Shown here: one piece after another, positions 45,340-54,968 of the stretch
How the letters are laid out: the number at the start of each line of letters is the position of its first letter
How positions within the stretch are numbered: position 1 is the first letter of the stretch
Assembly: GCF_000732725.1 (NCBI RefSeq)
Contig: NZ_JPNB01000001.1
Location: 434,001 to 498,000 of the forward strand
Source of the DNA: Kineothrix alysoides
GTDB lineage: Bacteria > Bacillota > Clostridia > Lachnospirales > Lachnospiraceae
DNA length: 64,000 bases
Direction: 5' to 3'
Notes under the pieces: model-generated
The model's input: the letters and a program-made list of their open reading frames with translations, nothing else
Told to the model about the DNA's origin: nothing
Databases searched by the model: none
Made by a program: the position numbers and the translations under genes

Positions 45340-46680
45340 ATGAGAAAAAATGAATCTTTTCCTCAAAAAGCAAACCCGCTGCTCGTTGCTCTGGCCGCTG
45401 CCATTATTCTGTTCGCCGTCTGCTTTTCTTTTATTTCGATGGTGCATAATAGTATAAAGCAGAGAGCGGTATTGGAAACAACTGACCGATATATGGTGTT
45501 TGAAAGTAAAGTCCAACGGCTGATTTATTCCAACGTTACGCTGCTTCAGGGCTACGAGGCTTATATTAAGCTGTATCCCGACTTGGACGCAGAGGCCTCC
45601 TACGATTATATGGATAAGCTTCTTTCAACAAACTCAGATTATATCCGCAATGTCGGCGTTCTAAAGGATACGACCATCATATGGAACTATCCGCAGGAGG
45701 ACAATTCTGCGGCGATTGGGGTGGATTTAGCCGGGGTGAAAGAGCAGCAGGACCTTGTGCTGAAAGTAAAGAAAGAACTGAAACCTGTTTTACAGGGACC
45801 GGTGAATCTCGTGCAAGGCGGGTCCGGTTTCATCGTCAGGCTTCCGATTGTCAGGGAAGATACGGGATACTGGGGGCAAATTGCCATTGTGCTGAAGAGT
45901 GATAAAATATTGGAGGAGATTGAGTCCTACGCGAAAGAATCCGGGCTGGATATTGCAGTTTATAATCGTGAGAATAAACTCATTCCATTCCTGGGTTCGA
46001 TAGATTCCGACACAAATTCTAAGCTCGAATTTGCCGTGGATCCGGAATTTATCGATTGGACCATTACGGTCAATTCGTCAAATGGATGGGGGGACAACTT
46101 ATTGTGGTTTGCCCTGCTATTAGTTTTCTCCGTCTGTCTTTGCGCTTCCATGGGCCTTTTGATGTATAAATACATAAAATCCAATAATAAAATTGTTGTG
46201 ATGTCAGTTTATGATTCTTTATCGGGTCTGTTCAACCGGCATTTTCTCAGTAAGTACCAAGCCACTGTTTTTGCGGCAGCAAAGCGAAAAGAAGGTAAAT
46301 TAGGAATCCTGCTCCTCGATCTGGATCGTTTTAAAAAAATTAACGATACATATGGACATAGCGTGGGTGATCTGGTGCTTGTAGAGACAGCGCGCATATT
46401 AAAAGCAAGCGTCGGGAAAAACGAGACAGCTTTTCGCCTGGGTGGGGATGAATTCTTGTTAATATTGCCGGAAGTTGAGAATGCGGAACATCTTTTGCAC
46501 GCAAGAGAAGAACTTCTCGATCGCTTTGAAAAGGAATTTAGTATCTCTGGCTATTCCATCAAAGTATCTCCCAGCATTGGTTATGCAATATTTCCGGAAG
46601 ACGGCGATGACCTTGATGCGCTTTTTCATACGGCAGATAAGCTGATGTATCTGGAAAAGGCGAAAAGGCGATCAGACTGA
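45340..46680 (+). CDS. Membrane diguanylate cyclase (GGDEF)
   Basis: 446 aa. A membrane helix (about 15-38), an extracytoplasmic sensor of about 215 residues that looks CHASE/Cache-like, a second helix (about 255-280) and a C-terminal GGDEF domain. The active loop is RLGGDEF (368-372), with DLDRFKKINDTYGHSVGD upstream. The allosteric RxxD inhibitory site ahead of GGDEF is absent. It makes cyclic di-GMP in response to an external signal. The start is uncertain: ATG 45340 gives a normal topology, and codons back to 45244 are open. Confidence 0.92.
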   Translation: MRKNESFPQKANPLLVALAAAIILFAVCFSFISMVHNSIKQRAVLETTDRYMVFESKVQRLIYSNVTLLQGYEAYIKLYPDLDAEASYDYMDKLLSTNSDYIRNVGVLKDTTIIWNYPQEDNSAAIGVDLAGVKEQQDLVLKVKKELKPVLQGPVNLVQGGSGFIVRLPIVREDTGYWGQIAIVLKSDKILEEIESYAKESGLDIAVYNRENKLIPFLGSIDSDTNSKLEFAVDPEFIDWTITVNSSNGWGDNLLWFALLLVFSVCLCASMGLLMYKYIKSNNKIVVMSVYDSLSGLFNRHFLSKYQATVFAAAKRKEGKLGILLLDLDRFKKINDTYGHSVGDLVLVETARILKASVGKNETAFRLGGDEFLLILPEVENAEHLLHAREELLDRFEKEFSISGYSIKVSPSIGYAIFPEDGDDLDALFHTADKLMYLEKAKRRSD

Positions 46681-46866
46681 ATTGCGACTTTCTGAGCCAT
46701 TACGGTATTTCATTTTAAGTATTTTATTTTAGAAATGGATGCGTGTTGTATCGGAATTTTAAATACTGCGTGGATATGGTAATGCAAAAATGGGATCATA
46801 CAGAAAAGTGAACAGATTCATATTAAAATAGAAAAAATATTTCTACATATAGGAAGGTAATATATC

Positions 46867-47658
46867 ATGGCAAATCGAAAGTTAATATTAAAGCAAGATG
46901 TTAGGGAAGCTCTGAATGCAGTAGGTGTCCGAAACGGTCAGACGCTTATGGTTCATACATCTTTAAACGGTCTGGGCTTTGTGTGCGGTGGCGCACAGGT
47001 TGTGATTGAAGCCTTGGAGGAGAGTGTGGGACCGGAGGGAACTATTATGATGCCTACCCAATCATGGAAGAATCTGGACCCGTCTGCCGGAGTTCACTGG
47101 GAGGAGCCGGAGGAATGGTGGCAGGCTATCAGGGATAACTGGCCCGCCTATAACAAAGATATTACCCCTACGAATACCATGGGAGCGGTAGCCGAGATGT
47201 TCCGCAAATGGCCCGGTGCACTGAGAAGCGCTCACCCGGCACGTTCCGTGGCGGCACTGGGACAGCATGCTGCTTATCTGACAGACAATCATGATTTATC
47301 TAATATTTTTGGCGAGGGTTCTCCTATCGGAAAATTGTATGAGCTGGATGCCAATGTTCTGCTTATCGGTGTCGGGTATGATAAGAATACATCGCTGCAC
47401 TTGGCTGATGTTCGGGCAGAATATCCGGGCAAGCATTTTATTTCTGAAAGCAGTGCGATTTTGGAGAATGAGCAGCGAGTATGGAAGACCTATCAGACGC
47501 TGTATGTGGATGGAGAAGACTTTGAAAAAATCGGGGAGGACTTTGAAATGCAATACTCTGTACAAAAGTCTGTCCTGGGAAATGGAACCCTCCGGTTGAT
47601 GCGCCAGCGGGATTTGGTGGACTTTGCGGTGGAATGGATTGAGAAAAACAGACGGTAA
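46867..47658 (+). CDS. AAC(3)-family aminoglycoside N-acetyltransferase
   Basis: 263 aa, normal family length. Recognisable are VHTSLNGLGFVCGGAQVVIEAL, MMPTQSW, the PTNTMGAVAEMFRKWPGALRSAHP core that binds acetyl-CoA, and SPIGKLYELDANVLLIGVGYDKNTSLH. The family acetylates the 3-amino group of aminoglycosides; chromosomal homologues may act on other amines, so resistance is not certain. AGGAAGG lies 7-8 nt upstream. Confidence 0.9.
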   Translation: MANRKLILKQDVREALNAVGVRNGQTLMVHTSLNGLGFVCGGAQVVIEALEESVGPEGTIMMPTQSWKNLDPSAGVHWEEPEEWWQAIRDNWPAYNKDITPTNTMGAVAEMFRKWPGALRSAHPARSVAALGQHAAYLTDNHDLSNIFGEGSPIGKLYELDANVLLIGVGYDKNTSLHLADVRAEYPGKHFISESSAILENEQRVWKTYQTLYVDGEDFEKIGEDFEMQYSVQKSVLGNGTLRLMRQRDLVDFAVEWIEKNRR

Positions 47659-47780
47659 AGAGGTGCTGCACGTGGCAGGTATACAAACGCCATCGGCCAT
47701 ATGAGGCAAAACCGACCCCTGTTTTTGGATGTTTTCAGATTATGTGCGTGTAACGCTTTTTCTATTTGTATACAGACGAA

Positions 47781-47815
47781 ATGCCCTGATAAATATCAGG
47801 GCATACTTCATTTTC
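47781..47815 (+). terminator. Probable terminator hairpin
   Basis: A perfect 10-bp stem ATGCCCTGAT/ATCAGGGCAT with an AAAT loop is followed by ACTTCATTTT. The T-run is weak, so efficiency is uncertain. It lies 125 bp after the AAC(3) stop. Confidence 0.6.
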
Positions 47816-47898
47816 CATTATACATTTTTTTTAATTGCAAGTCTACTATTTTTTTTCTTTTTTGTTAAGATAGTAAATATAAAAGTTACTATTCATAC

Positions 47899-48000
47899 AG
47901 TAGCTTAACACTTGCTGTTAAGCTGCGTAGGAACGTGATTGAACAAAAGAGTATTTGTGTACTTCCGCAGCCAAATACATTAACAGCACAGCTTTTGTTC
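47899..48000 (+). promoter_or_regulatory. Structured leader upstream of the HelD-like gene
   Basis: AGCTTAACA-CTTGC-TGTTAAGCT is a perfect 9-bp hairpin at about 47901-47923. It is followed by a nested pair: GAACAAAAG (47941) with CTTTTGTTC (47992), enclosing GTATTTG (47951) with CAAATAC (47972). Two to three stacked hairpins 120-220 nt ahead of the start suggest a regulated 5' leader, of no class that I recognise. Confidence 0.55.
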
Positions 48001-48118
48001 TGCGCGCGTAGCTGCGCATTTACATGTAAAATTTTCACATTGCAGAAATCATGCGTTGCTGAGAACGGAGTGGACAGTAACAATATAAAAGGAATGGGAA
48101 GAAGAATGGAGGACAAGC

Positions 48119-51100
48119 ATGAGCCACAAAGGTCAGACAAAAAGATTACCGGGAGTTAGCCTGGAAGAAGAAACAAAAATGCTTTCAGATATTCTTGCTA
48201 TTGCAGACGATAATTTGAACCGGACAAAAGCATTTGTTCAGAATTTGGCAGATGAATTGCATGAATTGAAGGAAGTATATGATGTGGAAGATAAAGAGGG
48301 GTTGGCACTGTGGTTTAATGCTGATGCCAGATTTCAGCAAGTTCGGCAGGAACTGCTTCGCATGGAACGAAGCAGGAAAAAGCCGTATTTTGGAAGAATC
48401 GATTTCAGCGATGCAAATCTGTTAAAACAGGAGTGCTATTATATTGGAAAGTCTGCGATCAGCAAAGAAGCTGCAGAGCTGATTGTCATTGACTGGAGAG
48501 CACCGATTGCATCGGTTTACTATGAAAAATCTCTTGGAGTATGTACTTACTCTGTAAAAGGAGAAGGAGCATTTGAGATAGAGCTTTCCAGAAAGCGTAC
48601 CTATGAAATAGAAAATGATAGACTGAAGGACTTTTTCGATTCTGATGTAGTGGCAAATGACGAGCTGCTGACGAAATACCTTGCCAGAAATAAGCGGGCC
48701 GTTTTAAGCGAGATAATTGCTACGATTCAGCAGGAACAAAATGAAATTATCCGTAAGAAGCCGCAGCACAACGTTATTGTACAGGGCGGAGCCGGTTCCG
48801 GCAAAACAACCGTGGCGATGCACCGCATTTCCTATATTCTGTATAACTATGACTTGGAATTCAAACCGAAGGATTTCTATATTATTGGCAGCAACCGCAT
48901 CCTCCTGAATTATATCACAGGTATTTTGCCTGATTTGGATGTTTACGGTGCTTCACAGATGACGATGGAGCAGCTTTTTATACGACTGCTGTATGAGGAC
49001 TGGGACAAACAGAAGTTTACGGTGAAGAGCCTGAACAAGGGAGACAAACCTGCCTGTGTAAAAGGCAGCTTTTCCTGGTTCCATGATTTGGAAGATTTTT
49101 GCGGGAGATATGAGTGGAATTATATTCCGAGAGAGGATATCTTTACAGAAAAAAAACATCGCTTATTAATGAGCCGGGCCATGATTGAGAAGCTACTTAA
49201 GGAGTTTCATTTCTTATCACTTCCGGATAAACTGGACAAACTGACAGAACACCTTATGGCAAAAGCGGAAAATGAGATATATGGAAAATACCACACCTAT
49301 CCGCTGGAAGAGCAGAAGGCACTTCTTCGTTATTATCAGACATATTTTGGAAAAAGGGAGTGGAAGGGTTCCATTTTTGAATTGTATGACAACTTTCTGC
49401 GTGAACAAAATGTGAAGAGAAATATGAGTTTGTCATTAGGAACGGAGCTTGATCTTTACGATTTGGCGGCACTTGCTTATTTGTATAAACGAATCAAGGA
49501 AACGGAGGTAATTCAGGAAGCCAGTCACGTTGTAATTGATGAGGCTCAGGACTTTGGGATGATGGTCTACGGAGCGTTAAAATATTGCCTTAGTAAATGT
49601 ACCTATACCATTATGGGTGATGTGTCTCAGAACATCTACTTTGATTACGGGCTGACAGACTGGGAAGAATTGAGGAGTCTTATGCTTCCGGGAATGTTTG
49701 ATTATTTCGGAATCCTAAAGAAGAGTTACCGTAATACGGTGGAAATCTCGAGTTTCGCAATCAATATCCTACAGCATGGAAACTTTCCGATATATCCGGT
49801 TGAGCCGATTATCCGCCACGGCAATGAAGTCCGGATTACAAAGTGTGAGGATGAAGAACAACTGGTTTCGGAGACTGCCGACACGATTTTGCAATGGCAG
49901 GAAAAGGAATATGAGACAATTGCAGTTATTTGCAGGGATGAAGAGGAAGCGGCCAAAGTATCGGAAAAATTGAGGAAAAGGGTGGAGCTTCGTGACTTTA
50001 ATTCTGAAACAGAGGAGTTTGGAAGAGGCGTAATGGTTCTTCCGATAGAATATACCAAGGGATTGGAATTCGATGTTGTTCTCCTCTTCAACGCGGACGA
50101 TAAGAACTATCCGGCTGAAGATGGTTTTGCGAAGCTGCTGTATGTCGCAGCTACCAGAGCACTTCATGAAATGGTGGTACTTTATTCAGGGAGGTTAACA
50201 GATTTAATCGCGGCTCCGGTATCGGAAGAGAAGAAGCAGAAATATCTTATGGAACAGCCAAAGCCGGTTATTCCGCTCATGCCCGAAGAACAGCCTAAGA
50301 GCAAAAAGGAAATGGAGTTGGAACTGGCATTGGATGGGCAGCGTGAGATGGAGCTGCGTAACCGGATCGGACCGAAGAGAATTGTAGTTCAGAATTCGGG
50401 GGCCGAGAAGATATCAGAGAAAACACAGGCGAAGTCCGGTATTAGAACGCCGATAAGAAAAATAGCCGCGAGTCAGAACATGAAAAGCAGAACGGAAAAC
50501 TCTGAATTTGGCGGGATGCCGGATACTACCAGCCTAAGGCCATTAGGACATTCCAATTTAAATTTGTCTGTGCGCTGGCTGACCAGCAATAAAAGCTATG
50601 TTGAACTGACCAATTCCTACGGAGTGCTTCGGATCACGCCAATATCTGATGATACGGTTCGAGTCAGCTTTGCAAGGGAGCTATTTGATGATCTTGCGGA
50701 TATTCCGGCAGAAATTGCGGCAACTTCCAGACCTGGCTGGAGTTTCAGAGAGACAAAGGACAGAGTGGAGTTGAGGACAGGAAAGCTGTATTTGTTCATT
50801 GATAAGAAAACAGGTGCGATTTCTTTTTATACGGCAAAAGAAGAGCTTCTTCTTGCCGAGAGCATTCGGCTTCCAAGGCAGATAGAGAAATTACCTAAAA
50901 ATCAAACATGGACTTATTTTAACTGGTCCCCCAAAGAAATATTGAAGGCAAGGGGGCCGTCCGATAAGGAATGGCTTAACCTCAAGGATACCGCAAGATA
51001 TATTTCTCTCGGTGCAAAATCTGAAAGACCGGCCTGTATTATTTCGAACAACGGATATCAAATACTGGTTCCGGCAGGCAGACGGACAATGTGCTGTACG

Positions 51101-51175
51101 TTATCGGTGTATGGTTCTTATTTACACACAGAGGGTGAGGAACAGATAGATTATTTTTTCCGGACTGCATTATAG
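48119..51175 (+). CDS. HelD-like superfamily 1 helicase/RNA polymerase recycling factor with a GH31-N-like tail
   Basis: 1018 aa. Residues 1-760 are HelD-like: N-terminal coiled coil, VIDWRAPIASVYYE, Walker A GAGSGKTT (224-231), the DEAQD box at 474-478, YRNTVEIS and a late VAATRALHEM. HelD proteins bind RNA polymerase and release it from stalled complexes. A Lys/Ser-rich linker follows (about 760-805). The last 205 residues resemble the N-terminal beta-sandwich of GH31 alpha-glucosidases: SYGVLRITPISDDTVRVSFA, ELRTGKLYLFIDKKTGAISF, CTLSVYGSYLHTEGEEQIDY. The catalytic barrel is absent. GGAGG precedes the start. Confidence 0.85.
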   Translation: MSHKGQTKRLPGVSLEEETKMLSDILAIADDNLNRTKAFVQNLADELHELKEVYDVEDKEGLALWFNADARFQQVRQELLRMERSRKKPYFGRIDFSDANLLKQECYYIGKSAISKEAAELIVIDWRAPIASVYYEKSLGVCTYSVKGEGAFEIELSRKRTYEIENDRLKDFFDSDVVANDELLTKYLARNKRAVLSEIIATIQQEQNEIIRKKPQHNVIVQGGAGSGKTTVAMHRISYILYNYDLEFKPKDFYIIGSNRILLNYITGILPDLDVYGASQMTMEQLFIRLLYEDWDKQKFTVKSLNKGDKPACVKGSFSWFHDLEDFCGRYEWNYIPREDIFTEKKHRLLMSRAMIEKLLKEFHFLSLPDKLDKLTEHLMAKAENEIYGKYHTYPLEEQKALLRYYQTYFGKREWKGSIFELYDNFLREQNVKRNMSLSLGTELDLYDLAALAYLYKRIKETEVIQEASHVVIDEAQDFGMMVYGALKYCLSKCTYTIMGDVSQNIYFDYGLTDWEELRSLMLPGMFDYFGILKKSYRNTVEISSFAINILQHGNFPIYPVEPIIRHGNEVRITKCEDEEQLVSETADTILQWQEKEYETIAVICRDEEEAAKVSEKLRKRVELRDFNSETEEFGRGVMVLPIEYTKGLEFDVVLLFNADDKNYPAEDGFAKLLYVAATRALHEMVVLYSGRLTDLIAAPVSEEKKQKYLMEQPKPVIPLMPEEQPKSKKEMELELALDGQREMELRNRIGPKRIVVQNSGAEKISEKTQAKSGIRTPIRKIAASQNMKSRTENSEFGGMPDTTSLRPLGHSNLNLSVRWLTSNKSYVELTNSYGVLRITPISDDTVRVSFARELFDDLADIPAEIAATSRPGWSFRETKDRVELRTGKLYLFIDKKTGAISFYTAKEELLLAESIRLPRQIEKLPKNQTWTYFNWSPKEILKARGPSDKEWLNLKDTARYISLGAKSERPACIISNNGYQILVPAGRRTMCCTLSVYGSYLHTEGEEQIDYFFRTAL

Positions 51176-51425
51176 GCGTATCGGATTCGAACGCTTATCG
51201 GTATAGATTGCACAAAGAGATTTTGTAAAGTCAGAAGTGTAATAGTCAGACTCTTGGATTGATGTTAAGATAAAGATTGATCCAAGAGAAGCAGCGATAA
51301 AAGGTAATGTATTAAAGGAATGAAAAGTCTAAAATATATCGTTATACCAAGGGACTGCCGGATAATTCGGTCATCGGAAATATCTGTATAAGGTATTGCG
51401 GGCTTCAGGTCGAATTGTACCGGAG

Positions 51426-51551
51426 ATGAGGAAAAAAGATGTCCGCAGAAAACTTATGGAATTATACGAGGGTGAAGAGCCGGAGCAGAATATTACATTG
51501 ACAAACAAATACTTCGGTGATAGAATTAAAATAATTCGAAGGAAGAAGTAA
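51426..51551 (+). pseudogene. Possible small ORF or gene tail
   Basis: 41 codons reading MRKKDVRRKLMELYEGEEPE and ending RIKIIRRKK. The open frame extends upstream to 51366 without a start (YKVLRASGRIVPE), so it is more likely the C-terminus of a lost protein. No ribosome binding site at proper spacing. The rest of 51176-51575 holds a CTCTTGGAT/ATCCAAGAG inverted repeat (about 51252-51290). Confidence 0.35.
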
Positions 51552-51575
51552 AAAAACGCAGAAAGGTGGATTGAT

Positions 51576-52061
51576 ATGAAGATTACAAAGGAGCAGTTTG
51601 AAACAGAGATTTTTCAGCATGTAGATCATATCAAGGAATTATTATCCACTAAGATGTGGCAAAATGTTCTTCTGGACTGTTCCAAGAATGAATTGTTTGT
51701 TCTGTGGCTGTTATTTCGCCAAGGGGAGGTGAATATGACACAGATTGCCGACTATGTTGAGATTCCGCTCAATACGGCAACCGGAATCATCAGCAGGATG
51801 GAAAAGCGTGGATTGGTCATTAGGGAGCGCAGTGAGCAGGATAAGCGCATTGTCACGGTTCGTATAGGAGAGGACGGTTTGAACCAGATACAGGCTGTAT
51901 TGTCAGAATTCATGCATTATGCAGGGAAGATAGTGGATACATTTAGTTCTGAGGAGATGGATTTGTTCATCCGCATGCTTCATAAGTTGACAGATATCAT
52001 GAGAGAGGAACGCAGAGAAGAGTCCGGAAAGCCAAAGATTAGGAAAATAATGATAGAATAG
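51576..52061 (+). CDS. MarR-family transcriptional regulator
   Basis: 161 aa. The winged HTH spans about residues 50-110 (MTQIADYVEIPLNTATGIIS, then RMEKRGLVIRERSEQDKRIV), flanked by dimerisation helices. GAAAGGTGG lies upstream. It is followed by a terminator and then the ArsA pair, which it may control; no operator was identified. Confidence 0.92.
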   Translation: MKITKEQFETEIFQHVDHIKELLSTKMWQNVLLDCSKNELFVLWLLFRQGEVNMTQIADYVEIPLNTATGIISRMEKRGLVIRERSEQDKRIVTVRIGEDGLNQIQAVLSEFMHYAGKIVDTFSSEEMDLFIRMLHKLTDIMREERREESGKPKIRKIMIE

Positions 52062-52080
52062 AGTCTTTTATATGAAAAAC

Positions 52081-52112
52081 AGGAATGTATCGGGTACATT
52101 CCTTTTCTTAAA
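52081..52112 (+). terminator. Terminator after marR
   Basis: GGAATGTA-TCGGG-TACATTCC (52082-52102), an 8-bp perfect stem, is followed by TTTTCTT. It separates marR from the ArsA genes, which therefore need their own promoter in 52110-52190. Confidence 0.75.
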
Positions 52113-52203
52113 ACAAATACTTCTTAATCGGAACTATTCGAGCGATGAAATATAATTAATACTATAAAAAACAATATAAAAAGATAGAAAGGAATTGGTG
52201 ATT

Positions 52204-53388
52204 ATGAAAAAACGGATTTATATTTTTACCGGAAAAGGCGGTGTAGGAAAGACAAGTGTGGCAGCAGCCCATGCGATGAAAAGCGCCGGAGATGGTCACA
52301 AGACGATTTTAATCAGTACGGATATGGCGCATAACCTGGGTGACCTTTTTGAAATTCAGCTGGGAAGGGAACCCAAATATATTACGGATAATCTGGATGC
52401 TTATGAAATTGACCCCGAGTATGTGATGGAACATGATTTTAGTGCTATTATGAAAAGCCTGAATGGATTTTTCCCGCAAGGGGAGGGGATAAGTCTTGCA
52501 GATTACGGAATGCTTCCCGGAATGGAAGAATTATTTGCCTTATTGAAGATTAATGAAATCTATCAGAACGGAGCGTATGAAAGAATTATCGTGGACTGTG
52601 CACCGACCGGAGAAACTCTAACTCTGCTTAAGTTTCCGGAGTTGCTTTCCTGGTATATGGAAAAACTGTTCCCGGTCGGAAAAGTAGCGGTCAAAGTATT
52701 ATCTCCCATAGCAAAACAGTTATATAAAGTGGAACTGCCAAACCGCGCAGCGATGAACGATATAGAAAAAATCTACCTGAAGTTTTATGAATTACAGGAA
52801 CTTTTGAAAAATAGGGAAACAACCAGTGTGAGATTAGTCGCACTATCGGAAAAAATGGTAGTGGAGGAGACAAAACGTAATTATATGTATATGAACCTTT
52901 ATAATTACAATGTGGACGGTCTTTACATTAACCGTATTCTGCCGGACAATTTGGATAATCCGTTCTTTGATGAATGGCTGAAGATCCAGCGTAAATACAA
53001 GGAACAGCTTTATGAAAGCTTTGCCGCAGTACCGATATATGAAATCCCCTGGTATGACGAGGAAGTAAGAGGGATGAAAGCGGTTAACAGAATCTGCAGC
53101 GATGCACTCACGGGGGATGAAGTATTTGAAGTCAGGGAGATTACGCAAAGAGAAAGCTTCGAGCAGAACAGCAAAGGATATATGCTGAAGCTGTCGCTGC
53201 CATTCGTTGAAAAATCAGAGGTGGATTTATATCAGTCAGATAGTGAAGTGGTGATAAAAATCGGAAATTTTAAAAGAAGTATTCCTCTGCCCAATGTTCT
53301 CCGGACATATGTTGTTACATCGGCAAAGATGGAAAATGGGATACTGAACATTCAGTTTGAAAAAGGAGAGATGGATTATGAACAGTGA
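52204..53388 (+). CDS. ArsA/Get3-like ATPase (first of a pair)
   Basis: 394 aa. Deviant Walker A GKGGVGKTS at 9-17, switch I STDMAHNLGD, and the family box DCAPTGETLTLLKFPE. A C-terminal HSP20-like beta domain (about 310-385, KLSLPFVEKSEVDLYQSD) is typical of bacterial ArsA_HSP20 proteins. Such ATPases energise an arsenite pump or act in Get3-like chaperoning of membrane proteins. No arsB, arsD or arsR is nearby, so a Get3-like or unknown role is more likely. ATG 52204 gives the canonical N-terminus, with AAAGGA upstream. Confidence 0.9.
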   Translation: MKKRIYIFTGKGGVGKTSVAAAHAMKSAGDGHKTILISTDMAHNLGDLFEIQLGREPKYITDNLDAYEIDPEYVMEHDFSAIMKSLNGFFPQGEGISLADYGMLPGMEELFALLKINEIYQNGAYERIIVDCAPTGETLTLLKFPELLSWYMEKLFPVGKVAVKVLSPIAKQLYKVELPNRAAMNDIEKIYLKFYELQELLKNRETTSVRLVALSEKMVVEETKRNYMYMNLYNYNVDGLYINRILPDNLDNPFFDEWLKIQRKYKEQLYESFAAVPIYEIPWYDEEVRGMKAVNRICSDALTGDEVFEVREITQRESFEQNSKGYMLKLSLPFVEKSEVDLYQSDSEVVIKIGNFKRSIPLPNVLRTYVVTSAKMENGILNIQFEKGEMDYEQ

Positions 53389-53629
53389 TATGATGAATCG
53401 GATAAAAGAAGCCAAAATGTATCAAAAGAAAGCACTTTTTGCCCTGTTTCCGGAAAGCACGGCAGAACATATAGAAGCAATTGGCAAGGAATTGACCGCA
53501 ATTGTTATGGAATGCGCAATTGATTTGATAAAGAGGAATGGTGAAAGCGGCAATACACAGGAGAACCAGAGCGAAGAGCATCGGAGTGAAGAAAAAGAAT
53601 CCAAGGTAAAGAAGGTAAATATTGAATAA
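53378..53629 (+). CDS. Small helical protein between two ArsA-like genes
   Basis: 83 aa. One amphipathic helical region (AKMYQKKALFALFPESTAEH, then IEAIGKELTAIVMECAIDLI) is followed by a highly charged Glu/Lys tail. It overlaps the first ArsA gene by 11 bp and has AAAGGAGAG 7 nt upstream, so it is clearly translated with it. No known domain. Its place suggests an adaptor or regulator of the paired ATPases. Confidence 0.8.
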   Translation: MNSDMMNRIKEAKMYQKKALFALFPESTAEHIEAIGKELTAIVMECAIDLIKRNGESGNTQENQSEEHRSEEKESKVKKVNIE

Positions 53630-53700
53630 ATGAATTTCATACGCAAATTTGTGCCTGCGGTCCAAAGCTTGCAGGTTATGAGAAAGGCATGGTTATTAAT

Positions 53701-54855
53701 ATGAGAGTAATATTATATACGGGAAAAGGCGGAGTCGGTAAGACCAGCGTTGCAGGGGCAAGTGCATTATTGCTGGCACAGACAGGGAAAAAAGTATTGG
53801 TTATGAGTACGGATATGGCGCACAGTTTGGGTGACAGTCTGGATGTAAAGCTCGGCAAGGAACCGAAAGCAGTCGCGGAAAATCTTGATGCCATGGAAAT
53901 CGATGTCGTATATGAAAGTGAAAAAAGCTGGGGACACCTGAAAAACTATATGAAGCAGATGCTCACACTAAAGGGTGATGGAGGAATTGAAGTAGAGGAA
54001 TTGCTCGTATTTCCCGGAATGGAAGAACTTTTTTCCATGTTCAAAATACTGGATTATTATGAACAGGGGCAATATGATGTCATTGTTGTAGATTGTGCAC
54101 CGACCGGAGAGACGCTGTCTCTTTTAAAGTATCCTGAGATGCTTTCCGATTTTATGGCAAAGGTTCTTCCAATAAAAAGAAAAGGCGCAAAATATGCCGG
54201 TCCGGTAGTGGAAAAATTAATGAAAATGCCCATGCCTAAGGATAATGTCTTTGATGATATAGAATATATCATGGATAAGATGGATCGATTGCAAAAATTG
54301 ATGCTGAATAAGGAGGCAGTCAGCCTTCGTATTGTGACAACACCGGAGAAGATAGTTATTCAGGAGGCAAAACGGAACTTTACCTGTCTTCACCTGTATA
54401 ATTATAATGTAGACGCCATCATCGTAAACCGGATTTATCCAGAGGATGCGATGATGGGATATTTCAGCAAGTGGATAGTGATGCAAAAAGAAGGACTGGA
54501 TGAAATCAGAGAAAGCTTTGCTGAAGTGCCTAAGTTCTATCTGGAGCTTCAAAAAGGAGAACTTCGCACGCTTCCGATTCTGGAGGAGGCGGGCAAAAAA
54601 ATGTTTGCAGAGACTGATATAGCAGAAGTATTATTTTGCCGTGAGATTTTTAAGGTAATAAAAACACAAGATGGTACGGCATTAAAAATCTATCTTCCGT
54701 TTGCCGAAAAAAGTGAAATGGATTTAAGACAGAATGGCAATGAAATAATCTTATCTATTAAAAATCAAACAAGACGCTTTATTGTACCGCAGGAGTTTGG
54801 TAATAAGACCGTGAGCAGTGCTAAATTTGAGAATGGATACCTGATGATTCAATAA
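53701..54855 (+). CDS. ArsA/Get3-like ATPase (second of a pair)
   Basis: 384 aa, clearly paralogous to the first: GKGGVGKTS at 8-16, STDMAHSLGDSLD, DCAPTGETLSLLKYPE and the C-terminal HSP20-like segment KIYLPFAEKSEMDLRQNGNE. Get3-type proteins work as dimers, so a heterodimer of the two products is possible. Start at ATG 53701 for the canonical N-terminus; an in-frame ATG at 53689 sits too close to AAAGG. Confidence 0.9.
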   Translation: MRVILYTGKGGVGKTSVAGASALLLAQTGKKVLVMSTDMAHSLGDSLDVKLGKEPKAVAENLDAMEIDVVYESEKSWGHLKNYMKQMLTLKGDGGIEVEELLVFPGMEELFSMFKILDYYEQGQYDVIVVDCAPTGETLSLLKYPEMLSDFMAKVLPIKRKGAKYAGPVVEKLMKMPMPKDNVFDDIEYIMDKMDRLQKLMLNKEAVSLRIVTTPEKIVIQEAKRNFTCLHLYNYNVDAIIVNRIYPEDAMMGYFSKWIVMQKEGLDEIRESFAEVPKFYLELQKGELRTLPILEEAGKKMFAETDIAEVLFCREIFKVIKTQDGTALKIYLPFAEKSEMDLRQNGNEIILSIKNQTRRFIVPQEFGNKTVSSAKFENGYLMIQ

Positions 54856-54968
54856 AGCGTGTTGCAATTTTGCAATAGGGGAAAGCTGCCGTGTTTGTAT
54901 ATAAGGGCTGTTATCGCTTAAGTTTTTATCATAAAGAAAGAGCCGATAACTTATGATTTACTCACATG

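Noticed and set aside
46867-47658. AAC(3) gene as proof of acquired resistance
   Set aside because: No mobile element flanks it and chromosomal homologues are widespread; resistance is not demonstrable from sequence.
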